In this document: piece by piece, positions 33,507-42,951 of the stretch
Position numbering within the stretch: the first letter of the stretch is position 1
Layout: the number at the start of each line of letters is the position of its first letter
DNA from: an uncultured Flavobacteriaceae bacterium
Lineage (GTDB): Bacteria; Bacteroidota; Bacteroidia; Flavobacteriales; Flavobacteriaceae
NCBI GenBank assembly: GCA_937959395.1
Contig: CALGLR010000006.1
Coordinates: forward strand, 1-56,535
Direction: 5' to 3'
DNA length: 56,535 bases
Notes under the pieces: model-generated
Database searches by the model: none
Told to the model about the DNA's origin: nothing
Seen by the model: the letters and a program-made list of their open reading frames with translations, nothing else
Program-made: the position numbers and the translations under genes

Positions 33507-35951
33507 ATGAAAAAATTATTAATCCTTTTACTGCCCCTACTCCTACTACTTAAATTAAACGCGCAAAACCAAGCCTCTAATTGGTATTTTGGAGACAATG
33601 CTGGATTAAACTTTAATACAGATACTGGAGCCGTTACGCCATTAAACAATAGTGCTTTAGGAACAGTAGAAGGTTGTACAACTATTTCTAATCCAGATGG
33701 AGACCTTCTTTTTTATACAGACGGTTCTACCGTTTATAATGCAAATCATGTCCCCATGCAAAATGGCTTAGGCCTTCTAGGAGATGAATCTAGTACACAA
33801 TCTGCGATAGTTGTTCCTAAACCAAACGATCCTGAGATTTATTATATTTTTACTGTAGGTTCTAGTCAAAATCCAGTTGGTCTACATTATTCTGAGGTAA
33901 ACATGTCTCTAGATGATGGTTTAGGAGCAATTACTGATATTAAAAACAGTAACCTTTTAAGAGGCTGTGCTGAAAAAATTTCTGCCGTTTTAAAAGACTG
34001 TGAATCTGAAACGATATGGTTAATTGCCTTTTCAAACAATACTGGTAGTAATTCTTTTTTCATGAATTCTTTTCATGCTTTTGAAGTTAGTAATACAGGT
34101 GTAAATATTAATGCCGTAGTTTCTACTTTAGATTTTGATGTTATTGATTCAAGGGGAAACCTAAAAATATCTCCTAATGGAGAGAAATTAGCTTGTGCCA
34201 ACTCTGGTGGAGGATTATTTATTGCCGATTTTGATAAGCAAACAGGAATGGCAAGTAATGCGATAACACTAGCCATAACAGGAACCAGTTCTAGTCGTTC
34301 TTATAGCGTAGAGTTTTCTCCTAATAATGAATTACTTTATGTAACAGCTTCTAACGATTTTTTTGGTATAGGAAGCGAGGACCCTGCTAATCATAGCTCT
34401 ACTCTCTTACAATACAATTTAAATGCGCCAGATATCTCCGCAAGTCAAATCATTTTGGACGACAGGCAATTATATAGAGGTAGCTTACAATTAGGACCAA
34501 ATGGAAAAATATATAGAGCACTTAGCTTTACTTACGACCAAGGAAGTCCATTTTTAGGTGTTATTAACGCTCCTAATGTAATAGGCGTTAATTGTAATTA
34601 TGAACATGATGGTCTTTTTCTTGGCGGAAATCTTTCAAGACAAGGGCTTCCGCCTTTTATTCAATCTTTTTTTACTGAAAAAATTGATATTATACAAGAT
34701 GGCACTAATACTTTAAATTTATCGTTATGCGATGGTGAGAGTTATATATTAACAGCTGAAGAAATAACAGATGCCATATATACATGGACTTTAAATGGGG
34801 TAACTCTTCCTGAAACCGATTATGATCTTGAGATTTTTGAAAACGGAAATTATCAAGTCCTCATTGAAATAGAAAATGCAACAGAATGTCGCTCTATTGA
34901 AGGTCAAGCAATAGTTAGCTATTTAGATAATCCTGAAGCATTAAATGCAACTCTAAAACAATGTGACGAAGATGATCTATTAGATGGACTTACAGTCTTT
35001 AATTTAACAGAAGCCAATATCTCTTTAACTGGAGATATCGCGGGTTTAGTTACTAAGTTTTATGCTTCTCAAATTGATGCTGAAAATGATATAAACGAAA
35101 TACTTAATGTTACGGCATATGATAATAATTCCAATCCTGAAACACTTTATGTGAGGGTTATTAATGAAGAAACAGAGTGTTTTGATATAAGTACACTATT
35201 ATTAGAAGTCAATTATATTCAAATTGAAGGTGATGCCAATACCGTTTATTATTGCCTTAATAATTACCCTGAAACAATACCAATAGAAAGTAATCTTATT
35301 GTTGAACCAAATAACACTTATTCTTATCTATGGTCTACAGGAGAAACTACTCCTACAATTCAAGTTAATGAAATTGACTCTTACACCGTAACTATTACCG
35401 ATGAAAATAACGGATGTACAAATACAAATACGATTATTGTAGAACCTTCAAATATTGCAACAATAAATGACATTATAATTGCAGATGGTGCTCTAGAAAA
35501 TAATACTGTTACTATTCAAGCCTCTGGAGAAGGTAATTATGTCTATGCATTGTTTAATGAAGAAGGATTAGCTATTTACCCCTATCAGGAAAGCAATACA
35601 TTTAGCAATGTATTTCCTGGAATATATACTGTTGCAGTAAGAGATATAAAAAATGATTGCGGTATTGTTGAGTCAACAATTTCTGTTGTTGGTTTCCCTA
35701 AGTTTTTCACTCCTAATGGTGATGGCAGTAATGATACATGGAGCGTTTATGGTATAAATAATGAATTTCAACCAAATACAATTATTTATATTCTTGACCG
35801 TTATGGCAAGTTATTAAAACAGATCAGCCCTTTAAGTAAAGGATGGGATGGCACATATAATGGTAATCCATTACCTTCAAGTGATTATTGGTTCTATGTT
35901 ACATTACAAGATGAACGCATATTTAAAGGCCATTTTAGCTTAAAACGATAA
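33507..35951 (+). CDS. large secreted protein, T9SS type B sorting domain (paralogue 2)
   Basis: An 814-aa tandem paralogue of the 30163 gene. It has a signal peptide (KKLLILLLPLLLLLKLNAQ) and the same beta-propeller-like region (ASNWYFGDNAGLNF, GPNGKIYRALS). It carries one CDxxxDG module instead of two, the WSTGETTP Ig-like domain, and the same T9SS type B C-terminus. The shorter length is explained by the missing module of about 100 residues. The last 430 bp are about 95% identical in DNA to the upstream copy while the 5' part is clearly more diverged, which points to gene conversion of the sorting domain. Function inferred: T9SS-exported surface protein. Confidence 0.85.
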   Translation: MKKLLILLLPLLLLLKLNAQNQASNWYFGDNAGLNFNTDTGAVTPLNNSALGTVEGCTTISNPDGDLLFYTDGSTVYNANHVPMQNGLGLLGDESSTQSAIVVPKPNDPEIYYIFTVGSSQNPVGLHYSEVNMSLDDGLGAITDIKNSNLLRGCAEKISAVLKDCESETIWLIAFSNNTGSNSFFMNSFHAFEVSNTGVNINAVVSTLDFDVIDSRGNLKISPNGEKLACANSGGGLFIADFDKQTGMASNAITLAITGTSSSRSYSVEFSPNNELLYVTASNDFFGIGSEDPANHSSTLLQYNLNAPDISASQIILDDRQLYRGSLQLGPNGKIYRALSFTYDQGSPFLGVINAPNVIGVNCNYEHDGLFLGGNLSRQGLPPFIQSFFTEKIDIIQDGTNTLNLSLCDGESYILTAEEITDAIYTWTLNGVTLPETDYDLEIFENGNYQVLIEIENATECRSIEGQAIVSYLDNPEALNATLKQCDEDDLLDGLTVFNLTEANISLTGDIAGLVTKFYASQIDAENDINEILNVTAYDNNSNPETLYVRVINEETECFDISTLLLEVNYIQIEGDANTVYYCLNNYPETIPIESNLIVEPNNTYSYLWSTGETTPTIQVNEIDSYTVTITDENNGCTNTNTIIVEPSNIATINDIIIADGALENNTVTIQASGEGNYVYALFNEEGLAIYPYQESNTFSNVFPGIYTVAVRDIKNDCGIVESTISVVGFPKFFTPNGDGSNDTWSVYGINNEFQPNTIIYILDRYGKLLKQISPLSKGWDGTYNGNPLPSSDYWFYVTLQDERIFKGHFSLKR

Positions 35952-36030
35952 ACTTATAGTTGCTAATAAGCAAAGGATATTCATTACATTTATAGTTATA
36001 ATTTGTACATTTAGCAAAGAAATTGTGTTA

Positions 36031-37881
36031 ATGCAGCGTATAATAATAACTCTACTTATTTTTATTTTTGGATTTCCTAGTATTGGAATCTGTCAAGATA
36101 TTGATTTGTTTGCACAATTTAATGGCCGTTATAATTATACAGCCATTGGAAATACACTTAATTCAGCTGAAAACAACACTACAAGCCTTTGCGAAACATT
36201 AATATTACCCGAATCTAATGCCGATTTAAATTTATTACCAAACCAAAATGTTATTGCAGCATATTTATATTGGGCAGGATCCGGACTTGGAGATACAGAA
36301 GTTAAATTAAATAACACCTTAATTAATGCAGATGACACTTACATTGTTAACTATTTTCCCAATACAAATACCGAGTTATTTTATTTTTCGTGTTACGCAG
36401 ATATAACCAATCAAATAATAACCGAAGGCAATACCAACTATAATTTCTCTGAATTAGATATTTCCGATACATTACTCTCCGTACCAGGATACTGCTCTGG
36501 TAGCACCAATTTTGCTGGTTGGAGTATCTATGTTATTTATGAGGACACAGCTTTACCTTTAAACCAAGTTAATCTTTTTCAAGGCCTGGAAATTATAAAC
36601 AGAAATGTTCAGGAAAAAGTAATTATACTAGATAATATTAATGTTTTAGATAATGACGATGCTAAGATTGGTTTTTTAGCATGGGAAGGTGACAATTCTT
36701 TAAACTTTGGAGAAAGCATATCTATTAATGGAAATGTTTTATCTAATCCTCCTTTAAACCTTCCTAACAATGCTTTTAATGGGACTAATTCTTTTACAGG
36801 TGCAACAAATTTTTATAATGGTGATCTAGATTTTTATAGTATCGAAAACAATATTGGTATTGGTGATACACAAGTAGAAATTAAATTAACTACTGGTGCA
36901 ATAGATCCTAATTCTGGTAACCTTAGAGCAGATTTAATTATCTTAAATAATATCATTACTGTTTTAAATAGCCAATTACCAGATGCCACACCATCTATAA
37001 ATTCAATTTCTAATGATTGCGGGAGTAGAACTATGAATATTAACTATACCGTATTTAATTTAAACAGTACAGATTTTCTTCCAGCTAATACTTCTATTGC
37101 TTTTTATATCGATGGGGAGCTTATAGGTCAAGAACAAACGCAAAATAACATTCCAATTAATGGTTCTGAAATTGGAATTATTGCAATTACACTTCCTGAT
37201 ACTATTACGGATAATGATTTTATTTTAGAAATGGTTGTTGATGATGATGGCATGGGCAATGGAACTGTTGTTGAAATTATTGAAACCAATAACTCTGATC
37301 TTGAACGAGCAAATTTAATTCCATTACCAGAAATAATAGATTTAGATGAGTTACTAGCATGTGATATAGGTTTTAATTCAGCCACATTTGATTTAACACT
37401 AGCACTTACACAAATCCAAAATTATTCTAATTTTAAATTTTACAATACTATTGAGGATTTGCAAAATGATTTTGATGAGATTTTAAACCCAGAAGTATTT
37501 GAATCCCAAAATACTCCTAAATCTGTTTTTATAAAAGCAGATTCTTCAATCTGTTTTGATATTTTTAGACTACCATTAACAACAGAGAATTGTCCTCCAA
37601 TTGTCCCCCAAGGTTTTTCTCCCAACAACGATGGATTCAACGATTTCTTTAAAATACAAGGACTATATACCATTTTTGAAAAACACGAGCTATTCATCTA
37701 TAATAGATATGGTACACTCATTTTTAAAGGAAATGATGAATTAAAGTGGTTTGGCCTATCTAACAGAGGCTTAACCAACCAAGGTGATTTAATTCCTGTT
37801 GGAACTTATTTCTATGTTTTAGAGCTTAATGATGATAATTACGATACACCGCTCACTGGTTGGGTTTATGTAAATTATTAA
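36031..37881 (+). CDS. secreted protein with gliding-motility-associated C-terminal domain
   Basis: A 616-aa protein. The signal peptide (RIIITLLIFIFGFPSIGICQ) leads into DIDLFAQFNGRYNYTAIGNTL, followed by long Asn/Thr/Asp-rich beta domains with few Cys. The end VPQGFSPNNDGFNDFFKIQGLY ... GTYFYVLELNDD ... GWVYVNY is the type B T9SS sorting domain. This CTD is less like the other four and lacks the terminal HFSLKR. GTG at 36025 is in frame, but the ATG at 36031 gives the natural signal peptide. Likely exported to the cell surface. Confidence 0.82.
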   Translation: MQRIIITLLIFIFGFPSIGICQDIDLFAQFNGRYNYTAIGNTLNSAENNTTSLCETLILPESNADLNLLPNQNVIAAYLYWAGSGLGDTEVKLNNTLINADDTYIVNYFPNTNTELFYFSCYADITNQIITEGNTNYNFSELDISDTLLSVPGYCSGSTNFAGWSIYVIYEDTALPLNQVNLFQGLEIINRNVQEKVIILDNINVLDNDDAKIGFLAWEGDNSLNFGESISINGNVLSNPPLNLPNNAFNGTNSFTGATNFYNGDLDFYSIENNIGIGDTQVEIKLTTGAIDPNSGNLRADLIILNNIITVLNSQLPDATPSINSISNDCGSRTMNINYTVFNLNSTDFLPANTSIAFYIDGELIGQEQTQNNIPINGSEIGIIAITLPDTITDNDFILEMVVDDDGMGNGTVVEIIETNNSDLERANLIPLPEIIDLDELLACDIGFNSATFDLTLALTQIQNYSNFKFYNTIEDLQNDFDEILNPEVFESQNTPKSVFIKADSSICFDIFRLPLTTENCPPIVPQGFSPNNDGFNDFFKIQGLYTIFEKHELFIYNRYGTLIFKGNDELKWFGLSNRGLTNQGDLIPVGTYFYVLELNDDNYDTPLTGWVYVNY

Positions 37882-37987
37882 TAATTTATGTGTTTCATCG
37901 ATTTTTTTTGCATTTAATCATATAAAATACTATTTTCATACCTGAAACCCAAATCATTAACCCCACCATCGAACCTAACCTAAAAGT

Positions 37988-40900
37988 ATGTTTATCCCTT
38001 CATTCAAAAAAATACAGGTAGTATTAGTTATTCTATTAGCTACAATAACTACTCAAGCCCAGCAAATAACAACAGACGATTCTATTACACCACAACAACT
38101 TATAGAAAACAATTTAGTTTTAGGTTGTGTAGAAGTCTCAAATATTGCTTCACCATATAACGGTCAAGGCGATAATATTAGAAGTTTTGGTTATTTTGAA
38201 AGAGCAGGCTCCAATTTCCCATTCGAAAACGGTATTATATTAACCACTGGTAGTGTAAGCTCAGCTGGCAACACACTAGACACCGACCCTTTAGATGAAG
38301 GTACGGAAAATTCCTGGCCAACCGATCCTGATATTGCATCCGAATTAGGACTATTAGATACACACAATGCAACGACTATAGAGTTTGATTTCATTTCTGG
38401 TTCAGATACTGTAAATTTTAATTATATATTGGCTTCAGAAGAATATTTTAGCACTTTCCCTTGTGATTATTCTGATGCATTTGCATTTTTAATAAGAGAA
38501 GCATCTTCTACTGGCCCATATACAAATATTGCAATAATACCTGGCACTACAATTCCTGTTAATACTACAACTGTACATGATGAAATTGTAGGTTTCTGCC
38601 CGGCGGAAAATGAAGACTATTTTGAAGGCTATAATTTAGGAGACACCAATTATAATGGTCGTACTACTGTTATGACAGCGACAACTACTATAATTCCTGA
38701 TGTACAATATCATATAAAACTAATAATAGCAGATTTTGATGATTCCAATGCAGATTCAGCTGTATTTATAGAAGGAAACAGTTTTTCAACAGACATTTCA
38801 TTAGGAGACGATATATCTACTTGCGACGCTTCTGTTACATTAAGTGCTGTTACAAACAACCCTGGTGCTGTATACGAATGGTATCGAGATGATGTCCTTA
38901 TTCCTTTAGAAGCTAGTGATGTTTTAAATACAAACACCTCAGGAACTTATCGTGTTGTAATTTCTGTGCCTTTAAATGGCACAACATGTGAATCTGATGA
39001 TGAAGTCGAGGTTATACTTAGTTCTATACAAACTCAACCCGGTTTAATGGATTTTGAAATTTGTGATGATGTTAGTAATGATGGTACAGAATCTTTCGAT
39101 TTAACAACTGTAGATGCAGAATTTATTGGAACACTTCCTGTTTCTACGTATTCGATTAGTTATCATTTAACAGAACCACAAGCTGTAAATAATATGAGCC
39201 CGTTTACTATTTTTCAAAATACTACAAGTCCGCAAATTGTATTTGCTAGAGCAGAAGATACTGTTTCCGGCTGTGTTTATGTTGCGCCTATTTCCTTAAT
39301 AGTAAATCCATTTCCTATTATTAGTGCGCCAGCTAACCCAATAGAAGCTTGTGATAATGATGGTGCAATATTATCTAACACAGATGATGAAATTACTGGC
39401 GGAAATCCTAATTATAGTGTAACCTATCATACCTCGCAAGCAGATGCAGATTCAGGAAACAATCCTTTGGCATCTCCATATAATCCTGCAACTGCTTCTG
39501 AACAATTATTTATAAGAATAAGAGATATTAATTCTGGCTGTTCTACAACAACCACTGCAACAATAAATGTATCTCAAAGTCCAACTTTGAACCCAGAATT
39601 ACAAGAAATAGATGCTTGCGAACAAGATGATGATGGTTTTGAAATATTTGATATCACTAGTGTTATCGACGATATTCTTCAAGGAATTACTAATGTTACC
39701 GTAACGTATCATGAATCTCAAGATGATGCAAATAATAATATTAACCCAATAGCAGATCCAACAAGCTATCTTAACACACAAGGTTTTGTTCAACTAGTAT
39801 ATGTAAGGGTTGAAAGTAATACATCATCTTGTTTTAGTGTTGTTCCTATCGAACTACATACAGATTTATTACAAACGGCAACGAACTTAGGCCCTTTCTT
39901 TTTTGAATGTGATACAGCACCAGATGATGGTTTTGCCGATTTTAACTTAAGCGTTATTGAAGGTGCTATTTTAAATGGCGTTGAAGATACTAACGTTATA
40001 TTTTATCAAACTGAAGATGACCAAACAAACGAAGTCTTTCCTTTAGATGAAACTGTTTTGTACTCTCCTATTACGGATGATGAACTTGAATTATTTATCA
40101 CACTGGTAAGTCCTACTTGTGAACATAAAGACAGTATAACACTTGTAGTAAACCCATCAGTTACTGTTGCAGCGACAACTAATGTTTCTTTTTGCGATAG
40201 TGATGATGACCAAACTACAAGTATAGATTTATCAACTTTCAATACCCTAATGGCTGGAACTAATACAAACCCAATTGTTCAATATTATGAAAGTTTAGCA
40301 AATGCTCAATCTGCTATTGATGAGTTACTTCCAATTTATGAAAACACTTCAGACCCTGCTATATTATACGTTCGCGTAATAAACGCTACTACTGGATGCT
40401 ATGATATAGGCGAATTAATTATTGATATTTTACCTGCTCCTACAGTAACAACACCTTCTGCTTTCATTATTTGTGATGATGATCAAGATGGGTTTTCAAT
40501 CATTAACTTAGAAGACAAAATTGGAGAAATCGTTACAAGTACTACTAATCTAAATATTACTTTTCATCTAACTGAACTCCAAGCAAACGATGAAAGCGAT
40601 TTCATAATAGATCCTACAAATTTTAATATAAATACAACTACAGTTTACGTTAGAATCGAAAATAACACTACAGGTTGTTATGCCGTTATACCCCAAGAAA
40701 TAATAATAAATACATTACCAAATTTCCCAACAGATATAACAGATTTCATAAGATGTGAGACTGATGGAGATCAAACTGCTGAATTTATCTTTGAAGAAAA
40801 AGATTTAGAAATTCTTAATGGCCAAACTGGCAAAGAAGTTCTTTATTTTGAAACAGAAATAGATGCCATGTCTGGAACAGCTGTTCCTATAGACAAAACG

Positions 40901-42835
40901 GCTCCATACATTTATACCAATATGACACCAGCAAGGATAATTTATGCTCGTGTACAGAATCTTACCGACTCTAATTGCTTTGGTACGGATTCATTTGCTT
41001 TGGAAGTAGGTGCAGTACCCGTTTTCACATTACCTAGTGACTTAGATTCTTGTGACGACATTTCGAATGATGGCTTTCACACCTTCGACTTAAATGAACA
41101 AGTTGATGATATTATAGATGGAAGAACTGGATTAGATGTTCAATTTTATCTTACCGAAGACAATGCTGAAACTCAAACAGATCCAATTTTAGATTTAAAT
41201 TTCACTAATACTGTAAATCCTCAAGAATTATTTGCAGTAATAGATAATGGTACGTTCTGTAAAGGCATCGCTTCTTTCGAACTAAATGTTATTCAAGTTC
41301 CAATAGTGTTTCAATCTAGTGCGACAATAGAAGATTGTGACACGAACTTAGATGGTTTCATTAGTTTTGATTTAACAACTAGAGAAGCAGGTATATTAGG
41401 TACAAGACCAGGTCTTGTAGAAATCATATACTATGCAAATTTATTAGATTTAGAAACAGAAACGAATTCTATTCCTAACCCAGCTAATTATACAAACGTA
41501 GAGAACCCACAAACGGTATATATGCATGTTGAAAATACAACATCAGAATGTGCTATAGCTGTTCCTATAGAATTAATAATAAATCTTCCACCAAGAATTC
41601 CGGCAATAACGACATTCAACGTTTGTGAAAATAATGCAAATGCTTATGATTTATTAGAAACAATAGATCTTTTAACTGATGGGCAAATTGATGCTATCAT
41701 AACATTTCATGCGAATGCTATTGATGCGGATTTAGCTCAAGCACCTCTTAATACGGATTATACTTATACCTCAAATAATGACACTATTTTTGTGCGTTCA
41801 GAGTTTAGTGATACAGGATGTTACTTAACAAGTTCTTTTACTTTAAGAGTAAACCCATCTCCAGCAACAGCTACTATAATTAATTTAGAAGCCTGTGATG
41901 ATGATTATGACGGGTTATTAATATTCGATATTTCAGTACAAACTAGCCGAATACTTGGAGGCTTAAACCCAAATAATCATACAGTTACTTACTATAATGA
42001 ATTAAATGATGCTATTGATAATGTAAACGCATTAACAAACTTAGTTGTCGAATCTGAAGATGACCAAACTTATTATATTAGAGTTGAAAACAATGCCACT
42101 AATTGTTTTACAACGGCATCATTCTCTACTATTATTCATAGAAAACCAGAAGTAGATATTACAGATCAAATTGTGTGCTTAGATAATTTACCCTTAACTG
42201 TTACTGCTAATACAAATATAACTACAGACACTTATTTATGGTCTACAGGAGAAACGACACCAAGTATAGATATAGATACAATTGGTTCTTATTCGGTAAC
42301 TGTAACAAGCATTAATAATTGTACAACACCATCGACATTTAATGTAAGTGAATCTGAAAGAGCAACTATTGAATTCACAGAAACTGTAGATTTTGCAAAC
42401 CCTAATACGCTTACTATTGATGTTAGCGGAATTGGAAACTATTTATACCAATTTAATGATGGTGAACCACAAACCTCAAACTTTTTTGATAATGTTCCTA
42501 TAGGTCCGCATACCATAACAGTAATAGACTTAAATGGCTGTAATTCTGTATCTAAAGAAATTATTATTATAGATGCACCTAAGTTTTTTACTCCAAATGG
42601 AGATGGTCATTTCGATACATGGCATATTACAGGTGTTGAACAATTAGAAGGCACAGTGGTAATGATATATGATCGCCATGGTAAGCTAATTAAAACCTTA
42701 GGTCACAATACTCAAGGGTGGGATGGTACATATAATGGGTATGAGATGCCTGCTTCAGATTATTGGTTTCTAGCCAAAGTTGTTAAAGGAGATATAAATT
42801 TTGAAGTAAAAAAGCATTTTTCTTTGAGAAGATAA
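37988..42835 (+). CDS. giant surface protein: choice-of-anchor L domain, 11 modules, T9SS type B CTD
   Basis: A 1,615-aa protein. The signal peptide ends at about residue 25 (TTQAQ). Residues about 30-270 form a choice-of-anchor L domain (ENGIILTTGSV, FDFISGSDTVNFNYILASEEY, DAFAFLIRE). An Ig-like domain follows. Eleven tandem modules of 85-100 residues run from about residue 345 to 1385. Each has CDxxxDG near its start, then a YHxxxxxA stretch, an xVYVRVxN strand and a second Cys. Then come WSTGETTP and the type B T9SS sorting domain ending KKHFSLRR. The architecture fits a stalked adhesin with disulphide-braced modules. The ligand is unknown. Confidence 0.85.
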   Translation: MFIPSFKKIQVVLVILLATITTQAQQITTDDSITPQQLIENNLVLGCVEVSNIASPYNGQGDNIRSFGYFERAGSNFPFENGIILTTGSVSSAGNTLDTDPLDEGTENSWPTDPDIASELGLLDTHNATTIEFDFISGSDTVNFNYILASEEYFSTFPCDYSDAFAFLIREASSTGPYTNIAIIPGTTIPVNTTTVHDEIVGFCPAENEDYFEGYNLGDTNYNGRTTVMTATTTIIPDVQYHIKLIIADFDDSNADSAVFIEGNSFSTDISLGDDISTCDASVTLSAVTNNPGAVYEWYRDDVLIPLEASDVLNTNTSGTYRVVISVPLNGTTCESDDEVEVILSSIQTQPGLMDFEICDDVSNDGTESFDLTTVDAEFIGTLPVSTYSISYHLTEPQAVNNMSPFTIFQNTTSPQIVFARAEDTVSGCVYVAPISLIVNPFPIISAPANPIEACDNDGAILSNTDDEITGGNPNYSVTYHTSQADADSGNNPLASPYNPATASEQLFIRIRDINSGCSTTTTATINVSQSPTLNPELQEIDACEQDDDGFEIFDITSVIDDILQGITNVTVTYHESQDDANNNINPIADPTSYLNTQGFVQLVYVRVESNTSSCFSVVPIELHTDLLQTATNLGPFFFECDTAPDDGFADFNLSVIEGAILNGVEDTNVIFYQTEDDQTNEVFPLDETVLYSPITDDELELFITLVSPTCEHKDSITLVVNPSVTVAATTNVSFCDSDDDQTTSIDLSTFNTLMAGTNTNPIVQYYESLANAQSAIDELLPIYENTSDPAILYVRVINATTGCYDIGELIIDILPAPTVTTPSAFIICDDDQDGFSIINLEDKIGEIVTSTTNLNITFHLTELQANDESDFIIDPTNFNINTTTVYVRIENNTTGCYAVIPQEIIINTLPNFPTDITDFIRCETDGDQTAEFIFEEKDLEILNGQTGKEVLYFETEIDAMSGTAVPIDKTAPYIYTNMTPARIIYARVQNLTDSNCFGTDSFALEVGAVPVFTLPSDLDSCDDISNDGFHTFDLNEQVDDIIDGRTGLDVQFYLTEDNAETQTDPILDLNFTNTVNPQELFAVIDNGTFCKGIASFELNVIQVPIVFQSSATIEDCDTNLDGFISFDLTTREAGILGTRPGLVEIIYYANLLDLETETNSIPNPANYTNVENPQTVYMHVENTTSECAIAVPIELIINLPPRIPAITTFNVCENNANAYDLLETIDLLTDGQIDAIITFHANAIDADLAQAPLNTDYTYTSNNDTIFVRSEFSDTGCYLTSSFTLRVNPSPATATIINLEACDDDYDGLLIFDISVQTSRILGGLNPNNHTVTYYNELNDAIDNVNALTNLVVESEDDQTYYIRVENNATNCFTTASFSTIIHRKPEVDITDQIVCLDNLPLTVTANTNITTDTYLWSTGETTPSIDIDTIGSYSVTVTSINNCTTPSTFNVSESERATIEFTETVDFANPNTLTIDVSGIGNYLYQFNDGEPQTSNFFDNVPIGPHTITVIDLNGCNSVSKEIIIIDAPKFFTPNGDGHFDTWHITGVEQLEGTVVMIYDRHGKLIKTLGHNTQGWDGTYNGYEMPASDYWFLAKVVKGDINFEVKKHFSLRR

Positions 42836-42951
42836 AGTCATCCTATTTGGTAAACTTATGCATACTGAACGTCTTTTTATGTGCTTGATCCTACAAACAA
42901 TTCATTTTAACATTTTTTTTATATTTTTACCTAAATATAAATTAATTACCG

